Positions 1-8,282 of a DNA stretch of 64,000 nucleotides are shown here, piece after piece. How positions within the stretch are numbered: position 1 is the first letter of the stretch; each line of letters begins with the position of its first letter. The stretch covers positions 113,870-177,869 of the forward strand of contig JBBQNK010000002.1 of the NCBI GenBank assembly GCA_038329865.1, written 5' to 3'. The stretch is from JANMES01 sp038329865 (GTDB lineage: Bacteria > Planctomycetota > Phycisphaerae > Tepidisphaerales > Tepidisphaeraceae). Below the pieces are notes generated by a model, which had not been told where the DNA came from, ran no database searches, and saw only the letters and a list, made by a program, of their open reading frames with translations. The position numbers and the translations under genes were made by a program.

Positions 1-78
1 ACCTCAAATGATGTTTGAATTCGAAGACTTCGCGACTGCTGCGTCTCAGCAATCTTTAATTCGTCTCGGTGTCGCAGC

Positions 79-120
79 AGAACCCTCACCCCCGCCCTCT
101 CCCGGCGTACCGGGAGAGGG
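79..120. repeat. REP-like palindrome with G/T-rich tail (family E)
   Basis: A palindromic head (CTCTCCCGG-CGTA-CCGGGAGAG) is joined to a tail that reads CAGAACCCTCAC on this strand. The same head-tail unit recurs as an inverted pair at 9849-9889 and 9980-10021. It lies just downstream of the membrane/TPR gene that ends at 132, where the hairpin could also stop transcription. Nothing else was recognised in bases 1-131. Confidence 0.8.
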
Positions 121-131
121 AGAAATGCAAT

Positions 132-1721
132 TCAATGCGCCGCGCCGGCGGACTTCTTGCGGTCCTGCACGTCGGCCAGCGCGGCGAGGATGTACGGATT
201 CTTTGGATCGCGCTGCAACGCGGCGCGGATTGCCGCGATCGCCTCGTCGTGTCGGCCGAGCCTGGAGAGCGCCAGGCCGCGCGCGACGGGCGCGTCGAGA
301 TCATTCGGATCGAGTCGGATCGCCTCGTCGAACTCTGGCAGCGCATCAATCGGATTGCCAAGCCGCACGAGTTCGGCCCCTTTGGAATAATGCGCGACCG
401 CGTTGTTCGGCCGCTTGTTGATTGCGTCGGACCAGATCATCAGCACGCTCGAATAGTCCTCGTTCCGCCAAACCGTCGCGAGCATCAGCAACAGCACGAC
501 GACGCTCGCCGCGCCAAGGCCAACGGCTTCGCCGCGGGGAATTTTCCGCAGCCATCGCGCGAACAGCAGAACCGCCCCCACCGCCGCCGCGATCAGCGGC
601 AAATACATCCGCCGCTCGCCGGCCGGTTCGATCACGATCGGCAGGATGCTCGAAGTCGGCGCGAGGATCATAAAAAACCACGCCCCGAGGACGGCCCACG
701 CCCGCCGACGCGCAACGCCGATGAACGTCGCGACTACCAGCCCGCCGATGAAAACCATCCACGGCCACACCTGCAAAATCGACCGCGGCACCGGCCAATC
801 GGTGTACGTGATCACCAGCGGGTTCGGCCAAACCGCCAGTTGCAGGTATCGCGTGATCACCCGCGACTGCATCAGCAGGTACTGCCACGACGAAATCGTC
901 TGCGAATGCAGGACATTTTTCGTTTGGGCCGACGACGTGAGCAACGTCGCCGGCAGCAGCATGGCCGTGCATGCCAGGCCAACGTAGAACCAGCGGCGCT
1001 GTTTGAGCGATTGCTTCCACGAGCCGGTGACGATCAGCACGTCGAAAATCAGCACCAGCGGCGTGAGCATGGTGGCGACTTCTTTCGCTGCGCACGCGGC
1101 CAGCGCGCTCGCGACGGAGAGCGTCAACCAGCGGCGGGATTTTGGCGAATCAAGCGAGCGAAGGAACGTGTAGAACGTCAGCAGAAAGAAAAGCCCCATC
1201 AGCACTTCGCTGCGGTTGGTGGCGTACGTGACGGACTCGGTGAGCATCGGATGCGCCGCCCAGATCGCCGCGGCAGCGAGGGCCGCGCCGTCGGCCTGCG
1301 GGTGATCTAGCCGGCGGAGCGTGAGTCGCAGCACGCCGAGCAGCGTGAGCGCCGCCATCGCGTGCAGGACGAGATTGCCGAGGTGGTAACCGCGCGGATT
1401 CGTGCCGTCGATCGCGTAGTTGATCGCCAGCGAAAGCCCCGTCATCGGCCGACCGGCCGTGAACGACGAACCCGGCGGGAAGAGCACGTTCCCGATCGGC
1501 CAAAGCGAACGAATCGCCGGATTTTCGAGGATGACCATGTTGTCATCGAAGACGAACGGATTGTTGATCGCGTTGAAGTACGAAAGCGAAACGATCGCGA
1601 CGAGCAAGATCGGAGCCAACCGCCGCCACGGGCTGGGAGCGCTCGAACCGAGTGGCGGGACACCGGGCATGCGGGGGTTATCGTTGATCGGTCGCGGCGA
1701 GGCAACTGGGATGCGGTCCAT
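132..1721 (-). CDS. Tmtc-like polytopic membrane protein with C-terminal TPRs
   Basis: The protein has 529 residues. A hydrophobic, multi-spanning N-terminal part (first helix about residues 34-50) carries the FVFDDN motif at 56-61, where related membrane glycosyltransferases have an acidic loop. About two TPR units follow at roughly 430-525 (AVAHYSKGAELVRLGN, APVARGLALSRLGRHDEA). The architecture matches bacterial relatives of TMTC/PMT-type proteins that act on lipid-linked sugars, but no substrate can be assigned. The open frame continues upstream to 1994, but that extension is translated from palindromic repeat arms (SAAKD, SFAALRMT peptides), so the Met at 1721 is chosen. A longer homologue lies at 56372-58633. 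Confidence 0.75.
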   Translation of the reverse strand: MDRIPVASPRPINDNPRMPGVPPLGSSAPSPWRRLAPILLVAIVSLSYFNAINNPFVFDDNMVILENPAIRSLWPIGNVLFPPGSSFTAGRPMTGLSLAINYAIDGTNPRGYHLGNLVLHAMAALTLLGVLRLTLRRLDHPQADGAALAAAAIWAAHPMLTESVTYATNRSEVLMGLFFLLTFYTFLRSLDSPKSRRWLTLSVASALAACAAKEVATMLTPLVLIFDVLIVTGSWKQSLKQRRWFYVGLACTAMLLPATLLTSSAQTKNVLHSQTISSWQYLLMQSRVITRYLQLAVWPNPLVITYTDWPVPRSILQVWPWMVFIGGLVVATFIGVARRRAWAVLGAWFFMILAPTSSILPIVIEPAGERRMYLPLIAAAVGAVLLFARWLRKIPRGEAVGLGAASVVVLLLMLATVWRNEDYSSVLMIWSDAINKRPNNAVAHYSKGAELVRLGNPIDALPEFDEAIRLDPNDLDAPVARGLALSRLGRHDEAIAAIRAALQRDPKNPYILAALADVQDRKKSAGAAH

Positions 1722-1752
1722 GCGCGGGACGGATCGGTATCCGGTCCGCCTT

Positions 1753-1907
1753 GTCATCCTGAGCGCAGCGAAGGACCTCGCGGAGTGCCTCAACGCGTAA
1801 CCCGCATCGCAAGATCGCCCCTCGAAACCGCGATGTTGGTGGACGCGTTCATAGCCATCGACCGGTTGCTGTATTCCAGTGGGGTCCTTCGCTGCGCTCA
1901 GGATGAC
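1753..1907. repeat. Inverted pair of GTCATCCTGAG repeats (family B)
   Basis: The left arm at 1753-1779 and the right arm at 1883-1907 are inverted copies of GTCATCCTGAGCGCAGCGAA followed by GGACC, about 100 bp apart. They fill the gap between the divergent membrane/TPR gene and the prenyl synthase gene. Read through, the arms give the spurious peptides SAAKD and SFAALRMT. Confidence 0.85.
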
Positions 1908-2013
1908 GACCTTTTCCTGCCAGGAGTGCTGAGACAAGGAAGGATTGGCTCGGGCACACATCGTGCAGCATCCCATTCCCACTTCGATTATCATCCCCGC
2001 GGGGATTTTTCGT

Positions 2014-2916
2014 ATGCCTAATTCCGATCCATCGTCTTCCGCGCCGGCGTTTCTTCACACCGACGCCGCCGCCGTTACCGCGTTTTTTGAGCGGCTCGAT
2101 CAGCAGTGGCCCGGCGCTCCGGCGAAGCTGGTCGAGGCGATGCAATACAGCCTGCTCGCCGGCGGGAAGCGGTTGCGCCCTGCGATGGTGCTCGAGACCT
2201 GCCGCGCGTGCGGCGGCGATGCGTTCTCTGCCTCCGCCCTCGCGGCGGCGGGCGCGATGGAGCTGATCCACACGTTTTCGCTCGTGCACGACGACCTGCC
2301 CGCGATGGACGACGACGACCTGCGCCGCGGCCGGCCGACCAATCACAAGGTGTTCGGCGAAGCGATGGCGATCCTCGCCGGCGACGCGATGGTGACGACG
2401 GCGTTCGAGCTGCTCGCCACGCAGGCCGCGCCGAATGATGCGCCCAGGCTCGTCGCCGAGCTCGCCCGCGCCGCGGGCGCGGGTGGGATGATCGGCGGGC
2501 AGGTGATCGACATTGAATCCGAATCCGTCGCGCTCACGCTCGATCAGCTCCGCACGCTGCACGCGATGAAAACCGGCGCGCTGCTCGTGGCCAGCTGCCG
2601 GATGGGCGCCATCTGCGCCGCCGCGAGCGATTCCGCGCTGGCGGCCGTCACCGCGTACGCAAGTCACGTAGGGCTGGCGTTTCAGATCGTCGACGACCTG
2701 CTCGACATCACCGCCACTCCGCAGCAATTAGGCAAGGCGACGAACAAAGACGCGCGGCGAGGGAAGAATACATTTCCGTCACTGCTCGGCGTGGAGGCTT
2801 CGCGGGCGGCGGCGGAGAAAGAGCTGGCCGCGGCGCTGGAATCGGTCGGCTTCCTGGGAGATGCCGCAAACGGCCTGCGCGAGCTGGCGCGGTTCGTTGT
2901 GAAGCGATCGTCGTAA
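2014..2916 (+). CDS. ispA: Polyprenyl (farnesyl/geranylgeranyl-type) diphosphate synthase
   Basis: The protein has 300 residues and is a soluble trans-isoprenyl diphosphate synthase that condenses IPP with allylic diphosphates. The first aspartate-rich motif is DDLPAMDD at 93-100, with the two-residue spacer typical of bacterial enzymes, followed by RRGRPTNHK. The second motif is DDLLD at 227-231. The LLAGGKRLRP substrate-binding segment is at 48-57. The start at 2014 is favoured by GGGGA 8 bases upstream; the frame is open back to 1945, but that part lacks family similarity. Product chain length (C15 or C20) cannot be fixed by eye. It shares the isoprenoid pathway with dxs at 12 kb. Confidence 0.9.
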   Translation: MPNSDPSSSAPAFLHTDAAAVTAFFERLDQQWPGAPAKLVEAMQYSLLAGGKRLRPAMVLETCRACGGDAFSASALAAAGAMELIHTFSLVHDDLPAMDDDDLRRGRPTNHKVFGEAMAILAGDAMVTTAFELLATQAAPNDAPRLVAELARAAGAGGMIGGQVIDIESESVALTLDQLRTLHAMKTGALLVASCRMGAICAAASDSALAAVTAYASHVGLAFQIVDDLLDITATPQQLGKATNKDARRGKNTFPSLLGVEASRAAAEKELAAALESVGFLGDAANGLRELARFVVKRSS

Positions 2917-2960
2917 CTTCAAATTACACGTATTGATATACGTCATCCACAGAGGGTGTC

Positions 2961-3116
2961 TAGAGTATATCAACTTCAACCGTAGCGGACGTCGGATGTT
3001 TTGTCTCCGTCATCCCGAGGTACGCCGAGGGATCTCGGGAGCACGAGAACCGTTTGAAATCCGAGATCCCTCGGCGTACCTCGGGATGACGCTACACCTG
3101 AAGTTGACTCGCTCTA
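2961..3116. mobile_element. 156-bp TA-flanked MITE-like element, copy 1
   Basis: The element is bounded by TA at 2961-2962 and TA at 3115-3116. Its ends are imperfect inverted repeats (GAGTATATCAACTTCAAC on the left; the right end read inward is GAGCGAGTCAACTTCAGG). The core is a perfect 30-bp inverted repeat at 3009-3038 and 3061-3090. A nearly identical copy of the same 156-bp length lies in reverse orientation at 22060-22215. A TA target duplication is typical of elements mobilised by IS630/Tc1-mariner-type transposases; no such transposase is in the window. Confidence 0.8.
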
Positions 3117-3148
3117 AAAAGTCGGAAATCGCGGAATTCCCGAGTGTC

Positions 3149-3304
3149 GTCATCCTGAGCGCAGCGAAGGACCTCACGGGATTCCTGCAGATGGTTGAAT
3201 GCGAGAACACGGCTTTCCCGCAATCATTTCTTGAATGCAAGTCTTTGTTGAACTCCACACACGTTGAGGGCGTTCGCGAGGTCCTTCGCTTCGCTCAGGA
3301 TGAC
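3149..3304. repeat. Inverted pair of GTCATCCTGAG repeats (family B)
   Basis: The arms at 3149-3175 and 3278-3304 are inverted copies of the unit also found at 1753-1907. Between them is about 100 bp in which no gene is seen. Together with the elements on each side, this accounts for most of the gap 2917-3560. Confidence 0.8.
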
Positions 3305-3375
3305 ATCGAAAGGGACTTTATAGACACGCTTACAGAATGACGATCGACGAAATATCGCCTGTGGTTCGGATTGAG

Positions 3376-3437
3376 GTCGCATGGGCTACCAGCCCATGTT
3401 TTCCCTTCTGAAATCATGGGCTGGTAGCCCATGCGAC
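3376..3437. repeat. Long inverted repeat GTCGCATGGGCTACCAGCCC (family F)
   Basis: Two inverted arms of about 23 bp (GTCGCATGGGCTACC..., itself partly palindromic) flank a short spacer. It lies upstream of the GT87 gene. It is the only copy of this family seen in the window. The hairpin could act as a terminator for the prenyl synthase transcript, but no T-run follows it. Confidence 0.75.
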
Positions 3438-3560
3438 GCAGAACCAATCAAATCATGCGTGTAGCAGTAGTCCAATCCCTATCGGACGTTCGTGCCATTC
3501 AACCGCGATTCTGCAGCGCGAGTAAAGATCAATCCGATATCGCCCGTGCAGGCTCAACGA

Positions 3561-4922
3561 ATGACGACGCTCACCTTTCCACTCGCGCCGACTGACTTGC
3601 CCGATCGCTCGTCCGCGCGATCGATGCGCCTGGCGATCGCCCTCTCGCTCCTGCAGGCGATGTGGATGCTGGCGGCCGTCAACTTTGTCGCGCCGCATTA
3701 CTCGGACCTTCTCACCGGCGATGTCGCCTACTTTCTCGGCGCGGCCAGGCACGTGCTGGCCGGGGAAATGCCGTATCGCGATTTTTCGTTCGAGTACCCG
3801 CCGGGCGCGCTGCTGCCGATGGTGGCCCCGGCGGTGTTCGCGGGAACTGCATCGACAACGGCGTACATCTGGGCGATGGTGACGCAGAACGCGTTACTGG
3901 CGGGCGTGATCACGCTGCTCCTGGCGAAGTGGGCCGGTCTGCGAGCGGCGGTGGTGTTTAATGTACTGCTCGCGATCGGCGCGGCGTTTGTGCCGCTGCG
4001 GTTTGATCTACTGCCGGCGCTGCTCACGCTGATGGCGGTGAAGTGGGCGATCGACCGGCCCGGGCGAGCCGGCGCGGTGCTGGCGATCGGCGTGCTCGCC
4101 AAACTCTACCCGGCGGTGCTGCTGCCGATTCTGCTGCTGCCACATCTGACCGCGCGACGGTGGCGTGACGCGGGTTTACTCGCTTGCGCCTTCGCGGCCA
4201 CGCTCCTGATCGTGCTGCTCCCCGCGGCGATTCTCTCGCACAATCACCTCTTCGATTTCCTCGCGTTCCATCGCGCCCGCGGGCTGCAGGTGGAGAGCCT
4301 CGCGGGCGGTTGGATTCTGCTCGCAGGAAAACTTCACCTGACGAGCGCGACGGTCGGCACGAGCTATTTCAGCAGCAACGTGACGAGCCCGTGGGCGGGT
4401 GTGGCGCTGAGGTTACTGCAACCGATGTTGCTTTTAGTGCTCGCAGTGCAGTGGATCGTGACGTGGAGATCGTGGCGCAAGGGTGACGCAAAAAAAGCCC
4501 GCGAACTTGCGTTCGCGGCTACGGAAAATTGCGCGTCGGACGAAAAATCCCGACGCGGTTCACAGTCGATCGACGCGAATAATCGCTCCGGTCTTTCAGA
4601 AGCTGCGGGGAACTCGATCATCCCGCGCGATCTCGCGTGCATCGCTGCGACCACGCTGTGGATCTTCATCGCCTGCAATAAAGTCTTTTCGCCGCAGTAC
4701 GTGGTGTGGGTGCTGCCGCTGGTGGCGATGGCGAATGTTCGACTGCTGCACGTGGCGGCGATCGCGGCGATCACCGCGCTGGTCTTTCCGTTTCTGTACG
4801 AGGCGCTCAAGCAGGCCGACCTTTTGCCGATCTTGCTGGTGAACGTGCGGAACTTTCTGGTGATCGTGATGATCGCCTACGGCTTGGTCACCCGGCCCAG
4901 GAACAGAATCTCGCCGCTCTGA
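3561..4922 (+). CDS. GT87/DUF2029-type membrane glycosyltransferase
   Basis: The protein has 453 residues and many predicted membrane helices. The segment DVAYFLGAARHVLAGEMPY then RDFSFEYPPG (about 54-82), with an acidic residue after the first helix and a YPPG loop, is the hallmark of GT87 polyprenyl-phosphate-sugar-dependent mannosyltransferases. The Met at 3561 has GCAGG 8 bases upstream; 3492 is an alternative start. A hydrophilic loop at about 309-350 interrupts the helices. Residues 313-321 (ARELAFAAT) are encoded by a 25-bp palindrome identical to one arm of the intergenic repeat at 27552-27579, so the loop probably arose by insertion. The 3' end overlaps the convergent serpin gene by 46 bp. 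Confidence 0.75.
   Translation: MTTLTFPLAPTDLPDRSSARSMRLAIALSLLQAMWMLAAVNFVAPHYSDLLTGDVAYFLGAARHVLAGEMPYRDFSFEYPPGALLPMVAPAVFAGTASTTAYIWAMVTQNALLAGVITLLLAKWAGLRAAVVFNVLLAIGAAFVPLRFDLLPALLTLMAVKWAIDRPGRAGAVLAIGVLAKLYPAVLLPILLLPHLTARRWRDAGLLACAFAATLLIVLLPAAILSHNHLFDFLAFHRARGLQVESLAGGWILLAGKLHLTSATVGTSYFSSNVTSPWAGVALRLLQPMLLLVLAVQWIVTWRSWRKGDAKKARELAFAATENCASDEKSRRGSQSIDANNRSGLSEAAGNSIIPRDLACIAATTLWIFIACNKVFSPQYVVWVLPLVAMANVRLLHVAAIAAITALVFPFLYEALKQADLLPILLVNVRNFLVIVMIAYGLVTRPRNRISPL
4500..4524. repeat. Family C palindrome inside the GT87 gene
   Basis: CCGCGAACTTGCGTTCGCGG plus CTACG is identical to the right arm of the intergenic element at 27552-27579 and near-identical to arms at 11838-11918. 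It is in frame in the host gene and falls in a hydrophilic loop. Confidence 0.8.
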
Positions 4923-6103
4923 TTGTCCCGGATCGCGAACAGGAATGGCCGATCGGCGACAAACTCCGCCGCCGGCGGCGGTTCGTGGTAGGCCATGCCG
5001 AAGATCGCCACGGCCGTTGCGGCGGCGGCCTCGGTGCCTTCTTCGTTCACCTCGATGAACGCCTTGTGAACCACGCCGCTGATCTGCAGTTGCTCACGCG
5101 TGGTGATGCCGCTGAAGTCGGCCTTGTCGGTAAACGCATCGGTCATGCCGAGCGATTTGAGATCCTCCGACAATTCCATCTGCGATTCGAACTTGAATTT
5201 CGGCATCGCCAGCGTCACCTGCCGTGAGGCCAGCTTGTCGATCCACTTCGGCAGGTCGGCCAGGGATTTTTCGATCTCCAAACTCTTTTTCGCGTCCTTG
5301 TCCTTGCTCATCACCAGCAGCATGGAGACGGCGTCTCCCTTGTACGGCAGCTCGACGAGCTTGAGCCGATCGTCCTCAAAAAATCGCAGCTTCTCAGTCT
5401 GGTTCATCGTCGGCACGTCGGTCGTGACCGTGCCGTCGAGCTGATGGAACATTGAAGGCGTCGTGGCGGTTTTTTCGAAGGGCGTTTTCCACGCGGCCTT
5501 GAAATAGACCGCGTTGGTCAGCACCAGGCGGGTATTGGCGGTGATGGTTCCTTCGCCGAGCAGGTCCTTGATCTTGTCTTTCGTCTGCTTGGCGATGGCG
5601 TCGTTGATGGTTTTGCGCGACGGCTCCGGGGCGTGCAGAAAATCGACCGGTTCGATCTTGGCGAGATAATTCTTCTCGACCACGCCGCTGAACGTCGGCT
5701 CGATCGCGTAGCCCTTGTCGAGCCAGAGGCGGTTGGTGAGGGCGAGATCGAATTTCGGCTGGTTGTCATCGCCGGACTTGCCGGAGTTGATCAGGCTTTG
5801 CATCAGGCCTTTAACTTTGGTGTGAAACGCCTGATCCGGCGCACCGGCCTGGCCGAGCGCTTTCTGTATCTGCGTCGCCGTCTCGCCGCGGGCGCCTTCG
5901 GCCGTCATGGAGAGCGCGAGGTAGATGCTCGTCGGGCTGAAGATGAGATTTTGCGAATCCTTCTCCCCGCCGTCATGCAGTTGGAAAAGCTTATCGGCAA
6001 GGCTCGACGATAAATCGCCCGTTGCCTTCTCCGGCGCAGCCGCCATTGCCGAACCGGCCAACAAAGACGCGCCCATCATCATCGCACATGCAAATTTCAG
6101 CAT
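4877..6103 (-). CDS. Exported serpin (serine protease inhibitor), copy 1
   Basis: The protein has 408 residues, close to the usual serpin size plus a signal peptide. MLKFACAMMMGASLLAGSAMA-A is a clear signal sequence. Family features include NLIFSPTSIYLALSMTAEGA, the breach/shutter region LVLTNAVYFKAAWKTPF, and the C-terminal RPFLFAIRDNQSGEILFLGR. The inhibitory hinge EEGTEAAAATA (354-364) is intact, so it should be a functional trapping inhibitor. Counting from the hinge places P1-P1' at Met370-Ala371, which would suit an elastase-like target (inference). GGGAGGG lies just upstream of the ATG. It is the downstream member of a tandem pair, 26 bp after its paralogue. Confidence 0.93.
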   Translation of the reverse strand: MLKFACAMMMGASLLAGSAMAAAPEKATGDLSSSLADKLFQLHDGGEKDSQNLIFSPTSIYLALSMTAEGARGETATQIQKALGQAGAPDQAFHTKVKGLMQSLINSGKSGDDNQPKFDLALTNRLWLDKGYAIEPTFSGVVEKNYLAKIEPVDFLHAPEPSRKTINDAIAKQTKDKIKDLLGEGTITANTRLVLTNAVYFKAAWKTPFEKTATTPSMFHQLDGTVTTDVPTMNQTEKLRFFEDDRLKLVELPYKGDAVSMLLVMSKDKDAKKSLEIEKSLADLPKWIDKLASRQVTLAMPKFKFESQMELSEDLKSLGMTDAFTDKADFSGITTREQLQISGVVHKAFIEVNEEGTEAAAATAVAIFGMAYHEPPPAAEFVADRPFLFAIRDNQSGEILFLGRVTKP

Positions 6104-6129
6104 AAGCCCTCCCAGGCTTTTGAAACATT

Positions 6130-7365
6130 TTACGGCTTGACCATCCGCCCCAGAAACAAAATCTCGCCGCTCTGATTATCCCGAATCGCGAACAAAAACG
6201 GCCGATCCGCGATGAACTCCGCGGCCTCGGGATTTTGGCGCATCGCCATCCCTTTCATCATCACGGCCGTCGCGGCGGCGGCTTCGGTACCTTCTTCATT
6301 CACGTCGATGAACGCCTTGTGAATCACGCCGCTGATCACGATTTTCTCTTTCGTCGTGATGCCGCTGAAGTCGGCCTTGCCGGAAAACGCGTCGGTCATA
6401 CCCAGCGTCTTCAGGTCTTCAGTCAGCTCCATCTGCGATTCGAACTTGAACTTCGGCATCGCCAGCGCCACGTGCCGGTTGGCGAGTTTTTCCACCCACT
6501 TCGGTAGATCAGCCAGCGATTTCTCGATCTCCAGGCTCTTGGTCGCGTCCTTATCCTTGCTCAGCACGAGCAGCATCGAGAGGGCGTTTCCCTTGTACGG
6601 CAGCTCGACGACCTTGAGCTGATCGTCTTCAAAAAAACGCAGCGTCTCAGTCTGATGCATCAGCAACACGTCTTTGGTGACCGTGCCGTTGAGTTCATTG
6701 AACACCCACGGCGTCGTCAGGTTCTTTCGAAACGGCTTGTCCCACGCTGCCTTGAAATAGACGGCGTTGGTGAGCACCAGCCGCGTGTCGACATTCACTG
6801 CGCCGGGCGGGAGCAGGTCTTTGATCTTGTCCTTCGTCTGCTTGGCGATGGCGTCGTTGATGGTTTTGCGGCCGGCCTCGGCGGCGTGCAGGAAATCGAC
6901 TGGGGCGATTTCGGCGAAATAATTCTTCTCGACGATGTCGCTGAACGCCGGCTCGACCGTGTACGCCTTGTCGAGCCACAGGCGGTTGGTGAGCGTGAGC
7001 GTGTATTTGTTGGCGTTGTTGCTCTCGCCCAGCGGCCCACCGCTGCCTAGGCCTATGAGCAGCGATTGAATCGACTTGTGAGCCTTCGCATCGGGCGATG
7101 CGTCTTGGCCGAGCGCTTTGCGCATCTGCGTCGCGGTATCGCCGCGGGCGCCTTCGCCGGTCATGGAGAGCGCGAGGTAGATGCTCGTCGGGCTGAAGAC
7201 CAGGTTCTGCGAATCCTTCTCCTCGCCGGCGTGCAACTGGAAGAGCCGGCCGGCCATATCGAACGATAGTTCGCCCATGGGCTTTTCCTTTTCCGACCCC
7301 GCCGCCACCGCCGAACCCGCCATCAGCGTACCCGCGATCATCAATGCACATCCGATTTTGAACAC
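6130..7365 (-). CDS. Exported serpin, copy 2 (GTG start)
   Basis: The protein has 411 residues and is a close paralogue of the downstream serpin. A GTG at 7365 is preferred because GGAGG lies 5 bases upstream and the resulting N-terminus (MFKIGCALMIAGTLMAGSAVA) aligns with the paralogue's signal peptide; ATGs at 7395 and 7425 lack this. The hinge EEGTEAAAATA is conserved, so inhibitory function is expected. Counting gives P1-P1' as Met373-Ala374, the same as copy 1, but the surrounding loop differs (VMMKGMAMRQNPEA against VAIFGMAYHEPPPA). This suggests divergence in protease preference. The two genes probably form one transcript acting in the periplasm or outside the cell. Confidence 0.93.
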   Translation of the reverse strand: MFKIGCALMIAGTLMAGSAVAAGSEKEKPMGELSFDMAGRLFQLHAGEEKDSQNLVFSPTSIYLALSMTGEGARGDTATQMRKALGQDASPDAKAHKSIQSLLIGLGSGGPLGESNNANKYTLTLTNRLWLDKAYTVEPAFSDIVEKNYFAEIAPVDFLHAAEAGRKTINDAIAKQTKDKIKDLLPPGAVNVDTRLVLTNAVYFKAAWDKPFRKNLTTPWVFNELNGTVTKDVLLMHQTETLRFFEDDQLKVVELPYKGNALSMLLVLSKDKDATKSLEIEKSLADLPKWVEKLANRHVALAMPKFKFESQMELTEDLKTLGMTDAFSGKADFSGITTKEKIVISGVIHKAFIDVNEEGTEAAAATAVMMKGMAMRQNPEAAEFIADRPFLFAIRDNQSGEILFLGRMVKP

Positions 7366-7453
7366 GATTTCCTCCGGTTTTTGCGGATAGTTCATGGCGC
7401 GAGCCTGTTTAGACGCACAGGGCAAGGAAAGTTTCCGGGAAATATCGCCTCGT

Positions 7454-7512
7454 GTAGCCGGCGAGCTGGCTCGCCGTTCGGGGCGACAACGGCGAGCAAG
7501 CTCGCCGGCTAC
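7454..7512. repeat. Inverted repeat GTAGCCGGCGAGC (family D)
   Basis: The arms at 7454-7477 and 7488-7512 pair over about 24 bp, and each arm contains its own smaller palindrome (GGCGAGC-GCTCGCC). It lies between the serpin operon and the methyltransferase gene. A second copy is at 58651-58713. Confidence 0.85.
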
Positions 7513-7528
7513 AAGGGAGACTGGTTCT

Positions 7529-8188
7529 TCAGACTTTCCTCGCCAGCAGCAAACCGCCGCCGACCATCGCGAACATGGACTCGACCCTCGCGTCGTTGTG
7601 GATTTTCAGGTTGAGCGGGTGCCGCGGGCCGTCTACGGGGTCGAAGGTCGATTTATCCCCGCCGCGGCTGTCGAGCATGTTGTCCAGCGCGATCAATCCG
7701 CCGTGGCGGATAAGCTTGAGGGCAAGTTCGTAATACGTGTCGTAGTTTTCCTTGTCGGCGTCGATGAAGCAGAAGTCGAAGGTGTGCGAGTCGCCGTGCT
7801 CGATCATCGCCGCCAGAGTCTGCATCGCCGGGCCGAGGCGCAGGTCGATGCGGTCCGCCACACCGGCTTCTTTCCAGTACCGCCGGCCGACGTTCGTCCA
7901 CTCTTCGCTCACGTCGCAGCAGACTAATTTCCCGCCCGCGGGCAGCGCCATTGCGACGCTCAGCGCGCTGTAGCCGGTAAACGTGCCGATCTCGAGCGAT
8001 TTTTTCACGCCCATCAACTTCACAAGGAGCGATAAAAACGCCCCCTGGTCGGGGCTGATCTGCATTTGCCCGTTCGGCAGCTTGCCGGTCTCGGCCCGCA
8101 GGCGCTTCTGCGCGTCGGTTTCGTGCAACATGTCCTGGTTGATGTAACGCGTGATTGCGTCCGATTGAATGAACGATTTGAAGGCCAT
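7529..8188 (-). CDS. Class I SAM-dependent O-methyltransferase
   Basis: The protein has 219 residues, typical of the cation-dependent caffeoyl-CoA/catechol O-methyltransferase family. SAM-binding motif I is KSLEIGTFTGYSAL (63-76). The acidic motif FIDADKENY (141-149) and ALDN (167-170) supply the expected metal and substrate ligands. The protein is soluble with no signal peptide. The start at 8188 matches the family's usual N-terminus. The neighbours give no pathway hint, and the natural acceptor is unknown. Confidence 0.88.
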   Translation of the reverse strand: MAFKSFIQSDAITRYINQDMLHETDAQKRLRAETGKLPNGQMQISPDQGAFLSLLVKLMGVKKSLEIGTFTGYSALSVAMALPAGGKLVCCDVSEEWTNVGRRYWKEAGVADRIDLRLGPAMQTLAAMIEHGDSHTFDFCFIDADKENYDTYYELALKLIRHGGLIALDNMLDSRGGDKSTFDPVDGPRHPLNLKIHNDARVESMFAMVGGGLLLARKV

Positions 8189-8282
8189 ATTTAGCCGATT
8201 GTACTACTGAACGGGGAAAGAATCCGGTCGCACGGCGGCCGGCGTGGAATAATTTATTGGACCCTTAATCTCGGCACGAACC

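Noticed and set aside
69..1310. 413-residue plus-strand frame
   Set aside because: It lies opposite the membrane/TPR gene, is Arg/Gln/His-rich without domain motifs, and is a high-GC shadow of the real gene.
1722..1994. N-terminal extension of the membrane/TPR gene
   Set aside because: The extra codons are translated from family B repeat arms (SAAKD, SFAALRMT peptides), which give open frames in many intergenic sites. The domain starts after the Met at 1721.
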